This document shows, in pieces, positions 18,312-27,179 of a stretch of DNA of 64,000 nucleotides (positions are counted from its first letter, which is position 1; each line of letters begins with the position of its first letter). A program made the position numbers and the translations under genes. This stretch comes from Agrobacterium sp. RAC06. GTDB lineage: Bacteria; Pseudomonadota; Alphaproteobacteria; Rhizobiales; Rhizobiaceae. The stretch spans positions 1,240,001 to 1,304,000 of the forward strand of contig NZ_CP016499.1 of NCBI RefSeq assembly GCF_001713475.1, given 5' to 3'. The notes under the pieces were generated by a model. It made no database searches. It was given only the letters and a program-made list of their open reading frames with translations, and was not told the origin of the DNA.

Positions 18312-20501
18312 TCAGGCGGCCTCGCGGCCGCGCTGACGATTCTCGTTTCCAGGCAATTTGAACATGGCGATCTGACCGTTGAGCCGGTCGGCTTCAGTCG
18401 CCACGCTCGACGTTGCTGCACTCGCTTCCTCAACCATCGCCGCATTCTGCTGGGTCACCTGGTCCATCTGGCTGACGGCCTGACTGATCTCGTTGAGGGC
18501 TGCCGACTGCTCCTTTGCAGCCGAAACGATGGCCGTGACGCGTTCGTTGATCTTCATCACATGATCTTCGATGCCCTTCAGCGTGTCGCCGGTTTCGTTG
18601 ACCAGCCGAACCCCGGCCTCTACCTCCTGCGCCGAGCGATTGATCAGTGCCTTGATCTCGCGGGCAGCGTTGGCAGACCGCTGGGCGAGTTCGCGGACTT
18701 CCTGCGCGACGACGGCAAAGCCCTTGCCGGCCTCCCCTGCCCGGGCGGCCTCGACGCCCGCATTCAGGGCGAGAAGATTGGTCTGGAAGGCGATTTCATC
18801 GATGACCGAGATGATCTGGCTGATCTGCCCGGAGGACTGTTCGATATGGTGCATGGCCTTCACCGTATCCGCCACGACGGCACCGGATCTCTGGGCGGTC
18901 ACGCTTGCTTCGCGCACCAGATGGCCTGCCTCTTCCGCACGTTGCGTGGAACTCGTCATGGTCGCGGTGATCTGGGTGATGGAGGCGGCAGCCTCCTCCA
19001 AAGCTGCAGCCTGACGTTCGGTACGGCGGGCGAGGTCGTCGGCTGCCAGCTGCAGTTCCTGCGAGCCGCCATGCAGCTGTCCGGTACTTTCGCGGATGGT
19101 CGACATCACGCCGCACAGCCGCTCCATCGAGCCGTTGAAGCTTATGCGAAGCGGATCGAGAGAGGGCGCAAAGGGTTTGGAGAGACGATAGCCGATTTCC
19201 CCCGCTGACAGCGCATCCAGGCCGCTGGCGAGTTGTTCAACCGCATAAGAGATCTCCGCGGCACGTTCTGCCCGTTCGCGTTCGGCCTCCAGTTCGGCCG
19301 CACGCTTGATCCGCTCGGCTGCTTCCTGCTCCTCGCGTTCCTTGACCATGCGGGCCTTGGCAAGCGCGATATATTCGGTGACGGCGCGCCCCATCTGGCC
19401 GATCTCGTCCTTGCTCTCGGCTCGGATCAAGTCGACTTCGACATTACCGGCGGCCAGATCATTCATCGTCCGTGTCAGGCGCCGCAGCGGACGCACGACG
19501 GTCAAGGACAGGGAGATAGCAAAGAAGCAGGCAAAGGTGAGCACCGTACTCGTGATCCCGGCAACACGCAGCAGATGATGGTACTCCTGATCAGCCATCC
19601 CCTGCGCATCCACGACAATGGTCGCCAGCGTCTCGTTTTCGAGTTCCTTCAGACGCTCTATACGGCGCGCCGAACGCTCCAGCCACTCACCGCTGTCGAT
19701 CGCCGAGAGGTCAGCCGACAGGCCACCCACCATCATCTTCGAGCGGATATCCTCGACGGCCTCCGCATCCGGCGTATGCAGCGATTCACGGTAGTGTTCG
19801 CGATCCTCGTCCGGCAGCAGTTCGAGATACTGGTCGATCAGCGATTTCTGCGAACCGAACATACCGACGAAATCAAGATAATGCGCCTCGTCGAACTTGC
19901 CTTCGGAGATGAAGGCGTGCCCTAGATTACGCTCCTGGCCTGCCACTTCCTTGGCGTTCATAAGCAGGCTGTAGGCCATCATCTTGCCGACCACGCCCTT
20001 GGCGCCGGCAGCGAGCGAGAACTCGCGCGAGACATTCATGAGCCGGTGAACGAGATCGGTGTAGTAGACGAATACTTCTGCGGGCGCCAAGGTCAGATTG
20101 TCGGTCGAGGACCGGATCTGCGGAAGCTTCGCCAGCACCGCCGTGAGCTCCTCTTCGTGGCGCATGAGTGTCGGATCGCCCTCGGCCTTCATGTCGGCGA
20201 GAACCTGGTCCATCTTGTCGAGGGCGGGCGCACCGGCGGTTCGGGCGGCCTCAAGTTCGGCGCCATGCTCCCGTCCCCTGGAGGCGAGCAGGCCCACCGC
20301 TTCGGCGCGTTCCGCCTGGAGCGCATGCACGAAATCACCGATCACGCCGAGATCGGCGCTGACGATGTTCAGATGGCGAGCATGCTGATAGGCTGTAAAC
20401 GTCGTATTGATTTCGACATAGGCCAGACCGGCCAGAGCCACGAGCGGTATGGCAAGCGCCACCGCGAGGCGCCAAGTCACTGAAACATCCGTCAGTCGCA
20501 T
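18312..20501 (-). CDS. Methyl-accepting chemotaxis protein with NIT-type sensor
   Basis: 729 residues. TM1 is at about 10-27. The long periplasmic helical region (about 28-310) contains [27 protein letters not shown] and [20 protein letters not shown], hallmarks of the NIT (nitrate/nitrite-sensing) domain. TM2 is near 315-338 ([20 protein letters not shown]), followed by HAMP with a coiled-coil extension and an intact signalling tip ([20 protein letters not shown]). NIT domains in other bacteria sense nitrate or nitrite; that ligand is a family inference here. It is monocistronic; the upstream 135 bases are AT-rich and probably hold the promoter. The C-terminus lacks a CheR-docking motif. Confidence 0.92.
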   Translation of the reverse strand: MRLTDVSVTWRLAVALAIPLVALAGLAYVEINTTFTAYQHARHLNIVSADLGVIGDFVHALQAERAEAVGLLASRGREHGAELEAARTAGAPALDKMDQVLADMKAEGDPTLMRHEEELTAVLAKLPQIRSSTDNLTLAPAEVFVYYTDLVHRLMNVSREFSLAAGAKGVVGKMMAYSLLMNAKEVAGQERNLGHAFISEGKFDEAHYLDFVGMFGSQKSLIDQYLELLPDEDREHYRESLHTPDAEAVEDIRSKMMVGGLSADLSAIDSGEWLERSARRIERLKELENETLATIVVDAQGMADQEYHHLLRVAGITSTVLTFACFFAISLSLTVVRPLRRLTRTMNDLAAGNVEVDLIRAESKDEIGQMGRAVTEYIALAKARMVKEREEQEAAERIKRAAELEAERERAERAAEISYAVEQLASGLDALSAGEIGYRLSKPFAPSLDPLRISFNGSMERLCGVMSTIRESTGQLHGGSQELQLAADDLARRTERQAAALEEAAASITQITATMTSSTQRAEEAGHLVREASVTAQRSGAVVADTVKAMHHIEQSSGQISQIISVIDEIAFQTNLLALNAGVEAARAGEAGKGFAVVAQEVRELAQRSANAAREIKALINRSAQEVEAGVRLVNETGDTLKGIEDHVMKINERVTAIVSAAKEQSAALNEISQAVSQMDQVTQQNAAMVEEASAATSSVATEADRLNGQIAMFKLPGNENRQRGREAA

Positions 20502-20636
20502 CTCGATCCCCAGCGTTGCATCGGATTTTACTAAAATTACGCAACCATAGCGTCAAACTGATCATGCGCTGCAATGGTTAAACATTAGTCATACTGAAAT
20601 TGAGAAAATTGAGAGATGAGGCCGTTTCTTTGGCTT

Positions 20637-21554
20637 TCAGTTCGCAAAACGTCCAGCAACTGAGCCAGCGGCCTCGTCGATCAACCATGTGGCCAGCAGA
20701 TTGACGGCTTCGCTGCTGCTGCCCGGCACAAGCCAGTAACCACGCCCTTGGACCGCCATCACCTCACCCGCCACGACCAGCAAATTGGCCTCGAGCAGCT
20801 GATCCACGACGCCCAGCCAGCCGAGAGCCACACCCTGCCCAGCCATGGCGGCCTGAACCACGAGCGCATAGGTGTTGAAGCGGAGATCGCCCGGACTGTC
20901 CTGCAGGCTTTCGCCCCGTTGCAACCGCGACAAGTATGCAGGCCAGTCGAGCCAAGGCGAGACGTGCTCGGCTTCGAGATGGATCAGGGGACATTGCCGG
21001 ATGGGCAGGCCCGGACCATCCTTGAGGCTGTGCGCCAGGATGGGCGTGCAGACAGGCACGACCCGTTCGGGCATCAGCAGGCGGGCGTCGGCGCCGAACT
21101 CGCTGCCCGAGCCGAAGGCGACGGCGAGATCCGCATCCTCGCGCCAATGGGGCCCGAGGCGCTGGGTTGCGACGATCTGCAAATCGATTTCCGGATGGCT
21201 TTGCCGAAAGACATGCATGCGAGGAATCAGCCAAAGGCTGGAGAAGGCGTAATCCGTGGCGAGCCGCACGGTGGGTCTTCTGCGCGCAGCACGCACGCTG
21301 CGCTGCAGGGCATCCACCTCCGACACCGTGCGTTCCGCAATCGCGAGCAGTCGCCGCCCTTCATCGGTATACCTCACGCCTCTGTGGAGCCGATGCAGCA
21401 AGGGCTGACCAAATCGCTGCTCCAGAAGGCGGATCTGATAGCTCACGGCCGGCTGGGTCAGGCCGAGCGCTTCGGCTGCGGCCGACAGGGAGCCTTTCCG
21501 GTCGATCTCGACCAGCAGTCGCATCCAGGCGAGATCGACCGGCGCCTCAGACAT
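20637..21554 (-). CDS. LysR-type regulator of choline-sulfate utilisation
   Basis: 305 residues: N-terminal winged HTH (MRLLVEIDRKGSLSAAAEALGLTQPAVSYQIRLLEQRFG at about 11-50) and a C-terminal periplasmic-binding-like effector domain (about 90-290). It is divergent from choX-betC, and this arrangement matches the choline-sulfate utilisation regulators found next to choline sulfatase. I infer that it activates choX-betC in response to choline sulfate or choline and autoregulates through the shared 100-base gap. Start ATG 21554 gives the normal HTH offset. Confidence 0.88.
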   Translation of the reverse strand: MSEAPVDLAWMRLLVEIDRKGSLSAAAEALGLTQPAVSYQIRLLEQRFGQPLLHRLHRGVRYTDEGRRLLAIAERTVSEVDALQRSVRAARRRPTVRLATDYAFSSLWLIPRMHVFRQSHPEIDLQIVATQRLGPHWREDADLAVAFGSGSEFGADARLLMPERVVPVCTPILAHSLKDGPGLPIRQCPLIHLEAEHVSPWLDWPAYLSRLQRGESLQDSPGDLRFNTYALVVQAAMAGQGVALGWLGVVDQLLEANLLVVAGEVMAVQGRGYWLVPGSSSEAVNLLATWLIDEAAGSVAGRFAN

Positions 21555-21565
21555 AAATTTTTTCT

Positions 21566-21602
21566 ATGTGAAACATCAAAATTCTCCCGCTTCACAGGTG
21601 AA
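21566..21602. promoter_or_regulatory. Candidate LysR-regulator operator between the regulator and choX
   Basis: In the 100-base divergent gap, TGTGAA (21567-21572) and TTCACA (21591-21596) form an inverted repeat. Each half is itself part of a short palindrome: ATGT-GAA-ACAT at 21566-21576 and TTCAC-AG-GTGAA at 21591-21602. This layout suits a tetrameric LysR regulator with two sites. Confidence 0.5.
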
Positions 21603-21654
21603 TGGTGCGGCTCTTGAATAAGGGTAACCAATATCACAACAAGAGGGAACCATC

Positions 21655-22611
21655 ATGCGCAAGACACTCACGTGCGGCACACGCCTTGGCGGGCTCGCCG
21701 CTCTGGCAATGCTGTTGATTACCACCACTGCGGCGGCTGCGGACGCCGAAAGCTGCAAGGTCGTCCGGTTGTCCGATCCGGGCTGGACCGACATCACGGC
21801 GACCAATGGTGTCGCCTCGGTCGTTCTCGATGCGCTCAGCTATGAGCCCGATGTGAAGACGCTATCCGTGCCGATCGGCTATCAGTCGATGAAGAACGGC
21901 GAGATCGACGTGTTTCTCGGCAACTGGATGCCCGCTCAGCAGGCCTTCATCGACGACCTGAACGGTGCACAGGCGATCGAAGTGCTGGCGAAGAACCTGG
22001 AAGGTGCAAAGTTCACCCTCGCTGTCCCGACCGCGGTTGCAAACAAGGGCATCAAGGATTTCGCCGATCTCGGCAAGAATCCCGACGAGTTCGAAAGCAA
22101 GATCTACGGCATCGAGCCGGGCGCGCCGGCCAATGCGAACATCCAGAAGATGATCGATGCCGGCGAATTCGGTCTGAAGGGCTGGGAACTTGTCGAGTCC
22201 GGCGAGCAGGCGATGCTGGCCCAGGTCGAGCGCGCCACGAAGGAAGGCAAGGGCGTGGTCTTCCTCGCCTGGGCGCCGCATCCGATGAACGAACGGTTCG
22301 ACCTCACCTATCTTTCAGGCGGAGACACCTATTTCGGCGCGAATTTTGGCGGCGCGGAAGTCTATACGCTGGCCCGCACTGGCTGGAGCGGCAACTGCCC
22401 GAACGCTGCCACCCTCTTCAAGCAGATGACCTTCGACGTCTCGATGGAAAACGTCTTGATGGGCGAGATCCTCGGCGGCAAGGATTCGAAGGAAGCCGCA
22501 ACCGAGTGGCTAAAGGCCAATCCTGCCGTCATGGATGGCTGGCTGAAGGGCGTGACGACCTTTGACGGCCAGCCGGGTGACGCGGCGGTCAAATCCGCTC
22601 TCGGTCTTTGA
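21655..22611 (+). CDS. choX: Choline ABC transporter periplasmic binding protein
   Basis: 318 residues with a signal peptide (about 1-29, ...TTTAAAADA) and a type II binding-protein fold of the OpuAC/ProX class. Comparing by eye with the published Sinorhizobium meliloti ChoX aromatic cage, the tryptophans fall at W44, W91 and W206 and the acidic residue at D46. The positions I recall as Tyr119 and Asn156 appear to be F120 and A157 here. It should capture choline in the periplasm. The partner permease and ATPase genes (choW, choV) are absent from this locus. It is followed by betC, whose start lies just past the choX stop. Confidence 0.9.
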   Translation: MRKTLTCGTRLGGLAALAMLLITTTAAAADAESCKVVRLSDPGWTDITATNGVASVVLDALSYEPDVKTLSVPIGYQSMKNGEIDVFLGNWMPAQQAFIDDLNGAQAIEVLAKNLEGAKFTLAVPTAVANKGIKDFADLGKNPDEFESKIYGIEPGAPANANIQKMIDAGEFGLKGWELVESGEQAMLAQVERATKEGKGVVFLAWAPHPMNERFDLTYLSGGDTYFGANFGGAEVYTLARTGWSGNCPNAATLFKQMTFDVSMENVLMGEILGGKDSKEAATEWLKANPAVMDGWLKGVTTFDGQPGDAAVKSALGL

Positions 22612-22622
22612 GGTCGTATCCA

Positions 22623-24140
22623 GTGACATCACGCCCCAATATTCTGATCCTGATGGTGGATCAGGCCAACGGGACCTTCTTTCCGGACGGTCCCGCTGAT
22701 TTCCTGCATGCGCCGCATCTCAAGTCCCTGGCGAAGCGCTCCGTGCGCTTCGCTAACACCTATACGGCAAGCCCGCTCTGCGCACCGGCGCGTGCCTCCT
22801 TCATGTCCGGGCAATTGCCGAGCCGGACCCGCGTCTACGACAATGCAGCGGAATTCGCCTCCGATATCCCGACCTATGCGCATCACCTCAGGGCTGCCGG
22901 TTATCAAACCAGCCTGTCGGGCAAGATGCATTTCGTCGGGCCTGACCAGCTGCACGGTTTCGAGGAGCGGTTGACGACCGACATCTATCCCGCCGATTTC
23001 GGCTGGACCCCCGACTATCGCAAGCCGGGCGAGCGGATCGACTGGTGGTATCATAATCTGGGTTCCGTCACGGGCGCCGGCGTTGCCGAGATCACCAACC
23101 AGATGGAGTATGACGACGAGGTGGCCTACAACGCCACGCGACGGCTCTACGACCTGTCGCGCGGACACGACGAGCGGCCCTGGTGCCTGACGGTCAGTTT
23201 CACCCATCCGCACGACCCCTATGTTGCGCGGCGAAAATATTGGGATCTCTACGAGGGCTGCGACGCCCTGCAGCCGAGTGTGCCTGCGATCCCCTATGAC
23301 GAACAGGATCCGCATTCGCAGCGCCTGATGGATGCCTGTGACCACCTCGCCTTCGACATCACGGACGAGCACATACGCCGTGCGCGGCAAGGCTACTTCG
23401 CCAATATCTCCTATGTCGACGACAAGATCGGCGAGATCCTCGACGTGCTCGAGCGCACCCGGATGGCGGACAACACCGTCATCCTCTTCGTCTCCGACCA
23501 TGGCGACATGCTTGGCGAGCGAGGCCTCTGGTTCAAGATGAACTTCTTCGAGGGCTCCGCGCGGGTACCGATGATGATGGCTGTGCCCGGGATCGAGGGA
23601 CGGCTGGTAACCACGCCGGTCTCGACGCTCGATGTGACGCCGACGCTTGCCGGTCTCGCGGGCATCGACATCTCGACGATCAAGGACTGGACCGACGGCG
23701 AGGACCTGATGCCGCTTGCGACCGGCACTGGCGGCCGCAGCATTGTTCCGATGGAATATGCGGCGGAGGGCACGGTGAGTCCCATGGTCGGGCTTCGAAA
23801 CGAGCGTTACAAACTGACGCTCTGTGCGGCGGATCCACCGATCCTGGCCGATCTAGAAGCTGATCCCTGTGAGATGACCAACCTCGCTCACGATCCGGCG
23901 GCGGCAAGCGTGTTCGAGGCATTGCGCGAGGAAGCAGCCCGACGTTGGGATCTGATGCGTTTCGATGCCGCTGTGCGGGAAAGTCAGGCGCGGCGACACA
24001 TCGTCTATACGGCACTGCGCAACGGCGCCTATTTCCCCTGGGATTACCAGCCGCTGCAGAAGGCATCGGAGCGCTATATGCGCAACCATATGGACCTCAA
24101 CATTCTCGAAGAAAGTCAGCGCTTCCCAAGAGGCGAATGA
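22623..24140 (+). CDS. betC: Choline-sulfatase
   Basis: 505 residues from GTG 22623, chosen because GAGG lies about nine bases upstream and the protein then begins TSRPNILILMVDQ; a TTG at 22608 overlapping the choX stop is the alternative. A type I sulfatase hydrolysing choline-O-sulfate to choline and sulfate. The CAPAR motif places the formylglycine-forming cysteine at about residue 53, close to the Cys54 described for S. meliloti BetC. An FVSDHGDMLGERGLW metal site and a C-terminal region like the choline-sulfatase extension are visible. Maturation needs a formylglycine-generating or anaerobic maturase enzyme, not encoded nearby. The product feeds glycine-betaine synthesis (betA/betB, not here). 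Confidence 0.95.
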   Translation: MTSRPNILILMVDQANGTFFPDGPADFLHAPHLKSLAKRSVRFANTYTASPLCAPARASFMSGQLPSRTRVYDNAAEFASDIPTYAHHLRAAGYQTSLSGKMHFVGPDQLHGFEERLTTDIYPADFGWTPDYRKPGERIDWWYHNLGSVTGAGVAEITNQMEYDDEVAYNATRRLYDLSRGHDERPWCLTVSFTHPHDPYVARRKYWDLYEGCDALQPSVPAIPYDEQDPHSQRLMDACDHLAFDITDEHIRRARQGYFANISYVDDKIGEILDVLERTRMADNTVILFVSDHGDMLGERGLWFKMNFFEGSARVPMMMAVPGIEGRLVTTPVSTLDVTPTLAGLAGIDISTIKDWTDGEDLMPLATGTGGRSIVPMEYAAEGTVSPMVGLRNERYKLTLCAADPPILADLEADPCEMTNLAHDPAAASVFEALREEAARRWDLMRFDAAVRESQARRHIVYTALRNGAYFPWDYQPLQKASERYMRNHMDLNILEESQRFPRGE

Positions 24141-24150
24141 TCCAAACAAG

Positions 24151-24184
24151 AAGGGCGGCCGAGATAATCGGGCCGCCCTTTTCA
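24151..24184. terminator. Bidirectional terminator between betC and gmk
   Basis: A perfect 10-base stem (AAGGGCGGCC at 24151-24160, GGCCGCCCTT at 24171-24180) with a 10-base loop, followed by TTTC on the plus strand. It lies between convergent genes. Confidence 0.8.
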
Positions 24185-24201
24185 ATGAATCAGAGACAAT
24201 C

Positions 24202-24849
24202 TCAGGCGATCAGACCTTCAACAAAGTCGAAGAGGCCATGGCGACGATCGCGGCGCAGGCGCTCGGCCTTGACGATGGACTGGACGGCATCGAAGGCGGA
24301 GTTCAGGTCGTCATTGACGATGACATAGTCATATTCGCGCCAGTGCTTGATCTCTGAGCGGGAATTGTTGAGGCGTGTCTGGATGACCTCCTCCGTATCC
24401 TCTGCACGGCGATGAAGGCGCGACTGCAGTTCGGCCATGGTCGGCGGCAGGATGAAGATCGAGACGACATCGGCCGACATCTTTTCCTGTAGCTGCTGGG
24501 CGCCCTGCCAATCGATATCGAAGAGCATGTCGCGGCCCTCGCCCATGGCCGTCTCGACGGCCTCACGCGGCGTACCATAGTAGTTGCCGTGCACCTGCGC
24601 CCATTCGAGCAGCGAGTCGCTATCGCGGAGCCGTTCGAATTCGCGCTGGGAGACGAAGTGGTAGTGAACACCCTCGATCTCGCTCTGGCGGCGCTGCCGG
24701 GTCGTCACACTGACCGAGAGGCTGATCTGCTGGTCGCGATCCATCAAGGTGCGGGCGATCGTCGACTTTCCGGCGCCCGAGGGCGAGGAGATGACGAGCA
24801 TCAGGCCGCGCCTTGCGATCTTGACGGAGGTGGGGGCGGCAGCGGCCAT
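24202..24849 (-). CDS. gmk: Guanylate kinase
   Basis: 215 residues. Phosphorylates GMP to GDP with ATP. The P-loop [12 protein letters not shown] lies near the N-terminus, followed by the GMP-binding region ([15 protein letters not shown] ... [11 protein letters not shown]) and lid residues. GGAG lies seven bases before ATG 24849, inside the end of yicC; the gap between the genes is three bases, so they share a transcript. Last gene of the minus-strand run that begins with fabD. The association yicC-gmk is widespread in proteobacteria. Confidence 0.96.
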   Translation of the reverse strand: MAAAAPTSVKIARRGLMLVISSPSGAGKSTIARTLMDRDQQISLSVSVTTRQRRQSEIEGVHYHFVSQREFERLRDSDSLLEWAQVHGNYYGTPREAVETAMGEGRDMLFDIDWQGAQQLQEKMSADVVSIFILPPTMAELQSRLHRRAEDTEEVIQTRLNNSRSEIKHWREYDYVIVNDDLNSAFDAVQSIVKAERLRRDRRHGLFDFVEGLIA

Positions 24850-24852
24850 GGA

Positions 24853-25743
24853 CTACTCCAGATTCTGAACCTGTTCGCGGAACTGGTCGATGACGACCTT
24901 CAATTCGATGCCGGCGGCAGTGACTGCGACGGCATTGGACTTGGAACAGATAGTATTTGATTCGCGGTTAAATTCCTGCGCCAGGAAATCGAGCTTGCGG
25001 CCGACGGGACCACCAACGGACAACAGTTCGCGGGCCGCCGTCACATGGGCCTTGAGGCGATCGATTTCCTCACGCAGATCCGCCTTGGTGGCGATCAGGG
25101 CAATTTCCTGATGCAGGCGGTCGCGGTCGAGGCCGCTGGTCGTGTCCATCAGACTGGCGAGCTGGGCTTCAAGCCGGCGTGCGATCTCATCGGGCGAACG
25201 CGACGGATCCGCCTCGATCTGCAGGGCAAGCTCTTCGATCCTGGCGATGTGCTCTTCGAGGATCCGGCGCAGTGCCGCCCCCTCGGTCGCGCGCATGTCG
25301 ACCAGTGCGGAGATAGAGCGTTCGAGGCCGGCGAGAATGTCCGCGTCACGCTCGGCGATCGCTTCGGCATCATCAGTCGCTTCGCGCATGTCGACGAGCC
25401 CTCGGATCGACAGGAGTGTGTCCAGCCTGAGCGGAGCCGGGTCCAGTACGTCGGGTCCGAGCTCGTTGCGCAACGCGAGAACGGCCGCCAGTGCATCATG
25501 ATTGAGCACCGCTTCGACGCGGTTTTCACTGACCGTCACGCTAAGGCCGATCTGCAGATTGCCGCGCGTCAGGCGCTCGCTGGCAAGGCGACGGATATCC
25601 GTCTCCAGCGCTTCGTGCCCCTGCGGCAGGCGCGTGCGCAGGTCGAGCCCCTTGCCGTTCACCGAGCGCAGTTCCCAGGCCCAGCGATAACGACCGGACG
25701 AGCCCTCGACCCGGGCGAAGCCCGTCATGGATTGCAGTGTCAT
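24853..25743 (-). CDS. yicC: YicC family endoribonuclease
   Basis: 296 residues. The N-terminus LQSMTGFARVEGSSGRYRWAWELRSVNGKGLDLRTRLP and the C-terminus KLDFLAQEFNRESNTICSKS are the two conserved ends of the YicC/YloC family. Homologues in E. coli and Bacillus have been reported as endoribonucleases acting on RNA such as small RNAs; that function is taken from the family. Two helical central regions carry the acidic and basic residues expected. It lies between mltG and gmk with short gaps (23 and 3 bases), indicating cotranscription. Confidence 0.93.
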   Translation of the reverse strand: MTLQSMTGFARVEGSSGRYRWAWELRSVNGKGLDLRTRLPQGHEALETDIRRLASERLTRGNLQIGLSVTVSENRVEAVLNHDALAAVLALRNELGPDVLDPAPLRLDTLLSIRGLVDMREATDDAEAIAERDADILAGLERSISALVDMRATEGAALRRILEEHIARIEELALQIEADPSRSPDEIARRLEAQLASLMDTTSGLDRDRLHQEIALIATKADLREEIDRLKAHVTAARELLSVGGPVGRKLDFLAQEFNRESNTICSKSNAVAVTAAGIELKVVIDQFREQVQNLE

Positions 25744-25766
25744 GTCCCCGCCCCTTACCGCCGGTG

Positions 25767-26984
25767 TCAGTTATTGGCCGACGGATCGACTTCCGGATCG
25801 ATATCCAGTGTGGCTGGCGGCGTTTGAGCGCGCTCGGCCTCGATCTTGCGCCAGCGACGCACATTGGCATTGTGCTCGTCGAGCGTCTTGGCAAAGGCGT
25901 GACCACCGGTCCCGTCAGCGACGAAATAGAGATCATCCGTCTTCCACGGATGGGCGACCGCTTCGAGGGCAGCACGGCCCGGATTGGCGATCGGGCCTGG
26001 CGGCAGCCCCCTGATCACATAGGTGTTGTAGGGCGTTTCCTTGCGGATGTCCGACTGATAGATCGGGCGATCTGCCGGTTTGCCGTCACCACCGAACAGG
26101 CCATAGATGATCGTCGGGTCCGACTGGAGCCGCATGCGCTTGTTCAACCGGTTGATGAAGACCGAGGCGACATGGGCACGCTCGTCGTCCTTGCCGGTTT
26201 CCTTTTCGACGATCGAAGCCAGCGTGACGAACTCTTCCTTGGTCGTGACAGGCAGATCCGGATCGCGCTTCTCCCAGATCTGGTCGATCAGGCGCTCCTG
26301 GGCGGCCCGCATCTGGGCAACGATCTCGGCACGGTTCGTGCCGCGCGTGAACTTGTAGGTATCTGGACGCAGGCTGCCTTCCGGCGGAAGCTCCGCAGGC
26401 AGGTCGCCTTCAAGCACCGGATCGGCGGCAAGCCGCAGGAACATCTGTTTGACGGTCAGGCCTTCCGGGAAGGACACCGAATACAGGATGGACTTGCCGG
26501 ATTCGAGAAGCGCCGTGATCTCCTTCATCGAAGAGCCGGCCTTGATCTCATATTCGCCGGCCTTCAGCGTCTGGCCGTCCGTGAGGTAGGTCGTCGTGAC
26601 ATAGCGATAGATGCGGGCGTCAGAGACGATGCCGTTGCGTTCCAGGTTGTTGGCGATCTCGGCGAGGCCAGCACCGCTGCGCACGACGAAATTGGTGTTG
26701 GCGACGAGCGGACCGGGCTTCTGGTAGCTGTCCATGACGTAGAAGAAGCCGGCCACGGCCACGACGCTGACAAAGACCACCATGGTCATCAGGAAGTTCA
26801 GGAAGATCACCAGCTGGCTGCGCGCCTTGCGCGACCGGCGCGGCGGCTGCGGCACGCGCTCGGGGCGCAGGGCCTCGTTCGGCGACTTCGGAATGAAGGG
26901 TCCCTTGCCCGGCTGGGTCTCGGCATCGCGGCCGAAGGAGACACCGTTGTTCTGGCTACCGCCGTTCTGGCTGTTGTCGGTCAC
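25767..26984 (-). CDS. mltG: Endolytic peptidoglycan transglycosylase MltG
   Basis: 405 residues from a GTG at 26984: AAGGA sits six bases upstream, and the longer frame to 27038 adds an unlikely MPHCWIKQPRV stretch. A Pro/Arg-rich cytoplasmic N-terminus is followed by one transmembrane helix (about 60-82, FLNFLMTMVVFVSVVAVAGF) and a periplasmic YceG domain. The catalytic glutamate is in TLASIVEKETGKDDE. MltG cleaves nascent glycan strands and is thought to act as a terminase for elongation. Gene order fabF-mltG-yicC-gmk is typical of rhizobia. Confidence 0.94.
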   Translation of the reverse strand: MTDNSQNGGSQNNGVSFGRDAETQPGKGPFIPKSPNEALRPERVPQPPRRSRKARSQLVIFLNFLMTMVVFVSVVAVAGFFYVMDSYQKPGPLVANTNFVVRSGAGLAEIANNLERNGIVSDARIYRYVTTTYLTDGQTLKAGEYEIKAGSSMKEITALLESGKSILYSVSFPEGLTVKQMFLRLAADPVLEGDLPAELPPEGSLRPDTYKFTRGTNRAEIVAQMRAAQERLIDQIWEKRDPDLPVTTKEEFVTLASIVEKETGKDDERAHVASVFINRLNKRMRLQSDPTIIYGLFGGDGKPADRPIYQSDIRKETPYNTYVIRGLPPGPIANPGRAALEAVAHPWKTDDLYFVADGTGGHAFAKTLDEHNANVRRWRKIEAERAQTPPATLDIDPEVDPSANN

Positions 26985-27144
26985 CGGCAATCCTTCTTTG
27001 TTTCGCACTCGCGGCTGTTTTATCCAGCAATGCGGCAAAAATCCGGGTCATCGTCCGGCACAGGTGCGCCGGGCGTTGGCATGATTTCTACCCGCTAAAA
27101 GTGGTGGCGGGCAAGAGCGCCCGGCCTTCATCCAGTGCAATCGC

Positions 27145-27171
27145 GGGCGGCAGATCAGCGACCGGCCGCCC
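27145..27171 (-). terminator. Weak hairpin downstream of fabF
   Basis: Seven-base arms GGGCGGC (27145-27151) and GCCGCCC (27165-27171) with a 13-base loop lie just after the fabF stop. There is no T-run on the minus strand, so termination is uncertain; read-through into mltG is possible. Confidence 0.3.
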
Positions 27172-27179
27172 GGGTGCGA

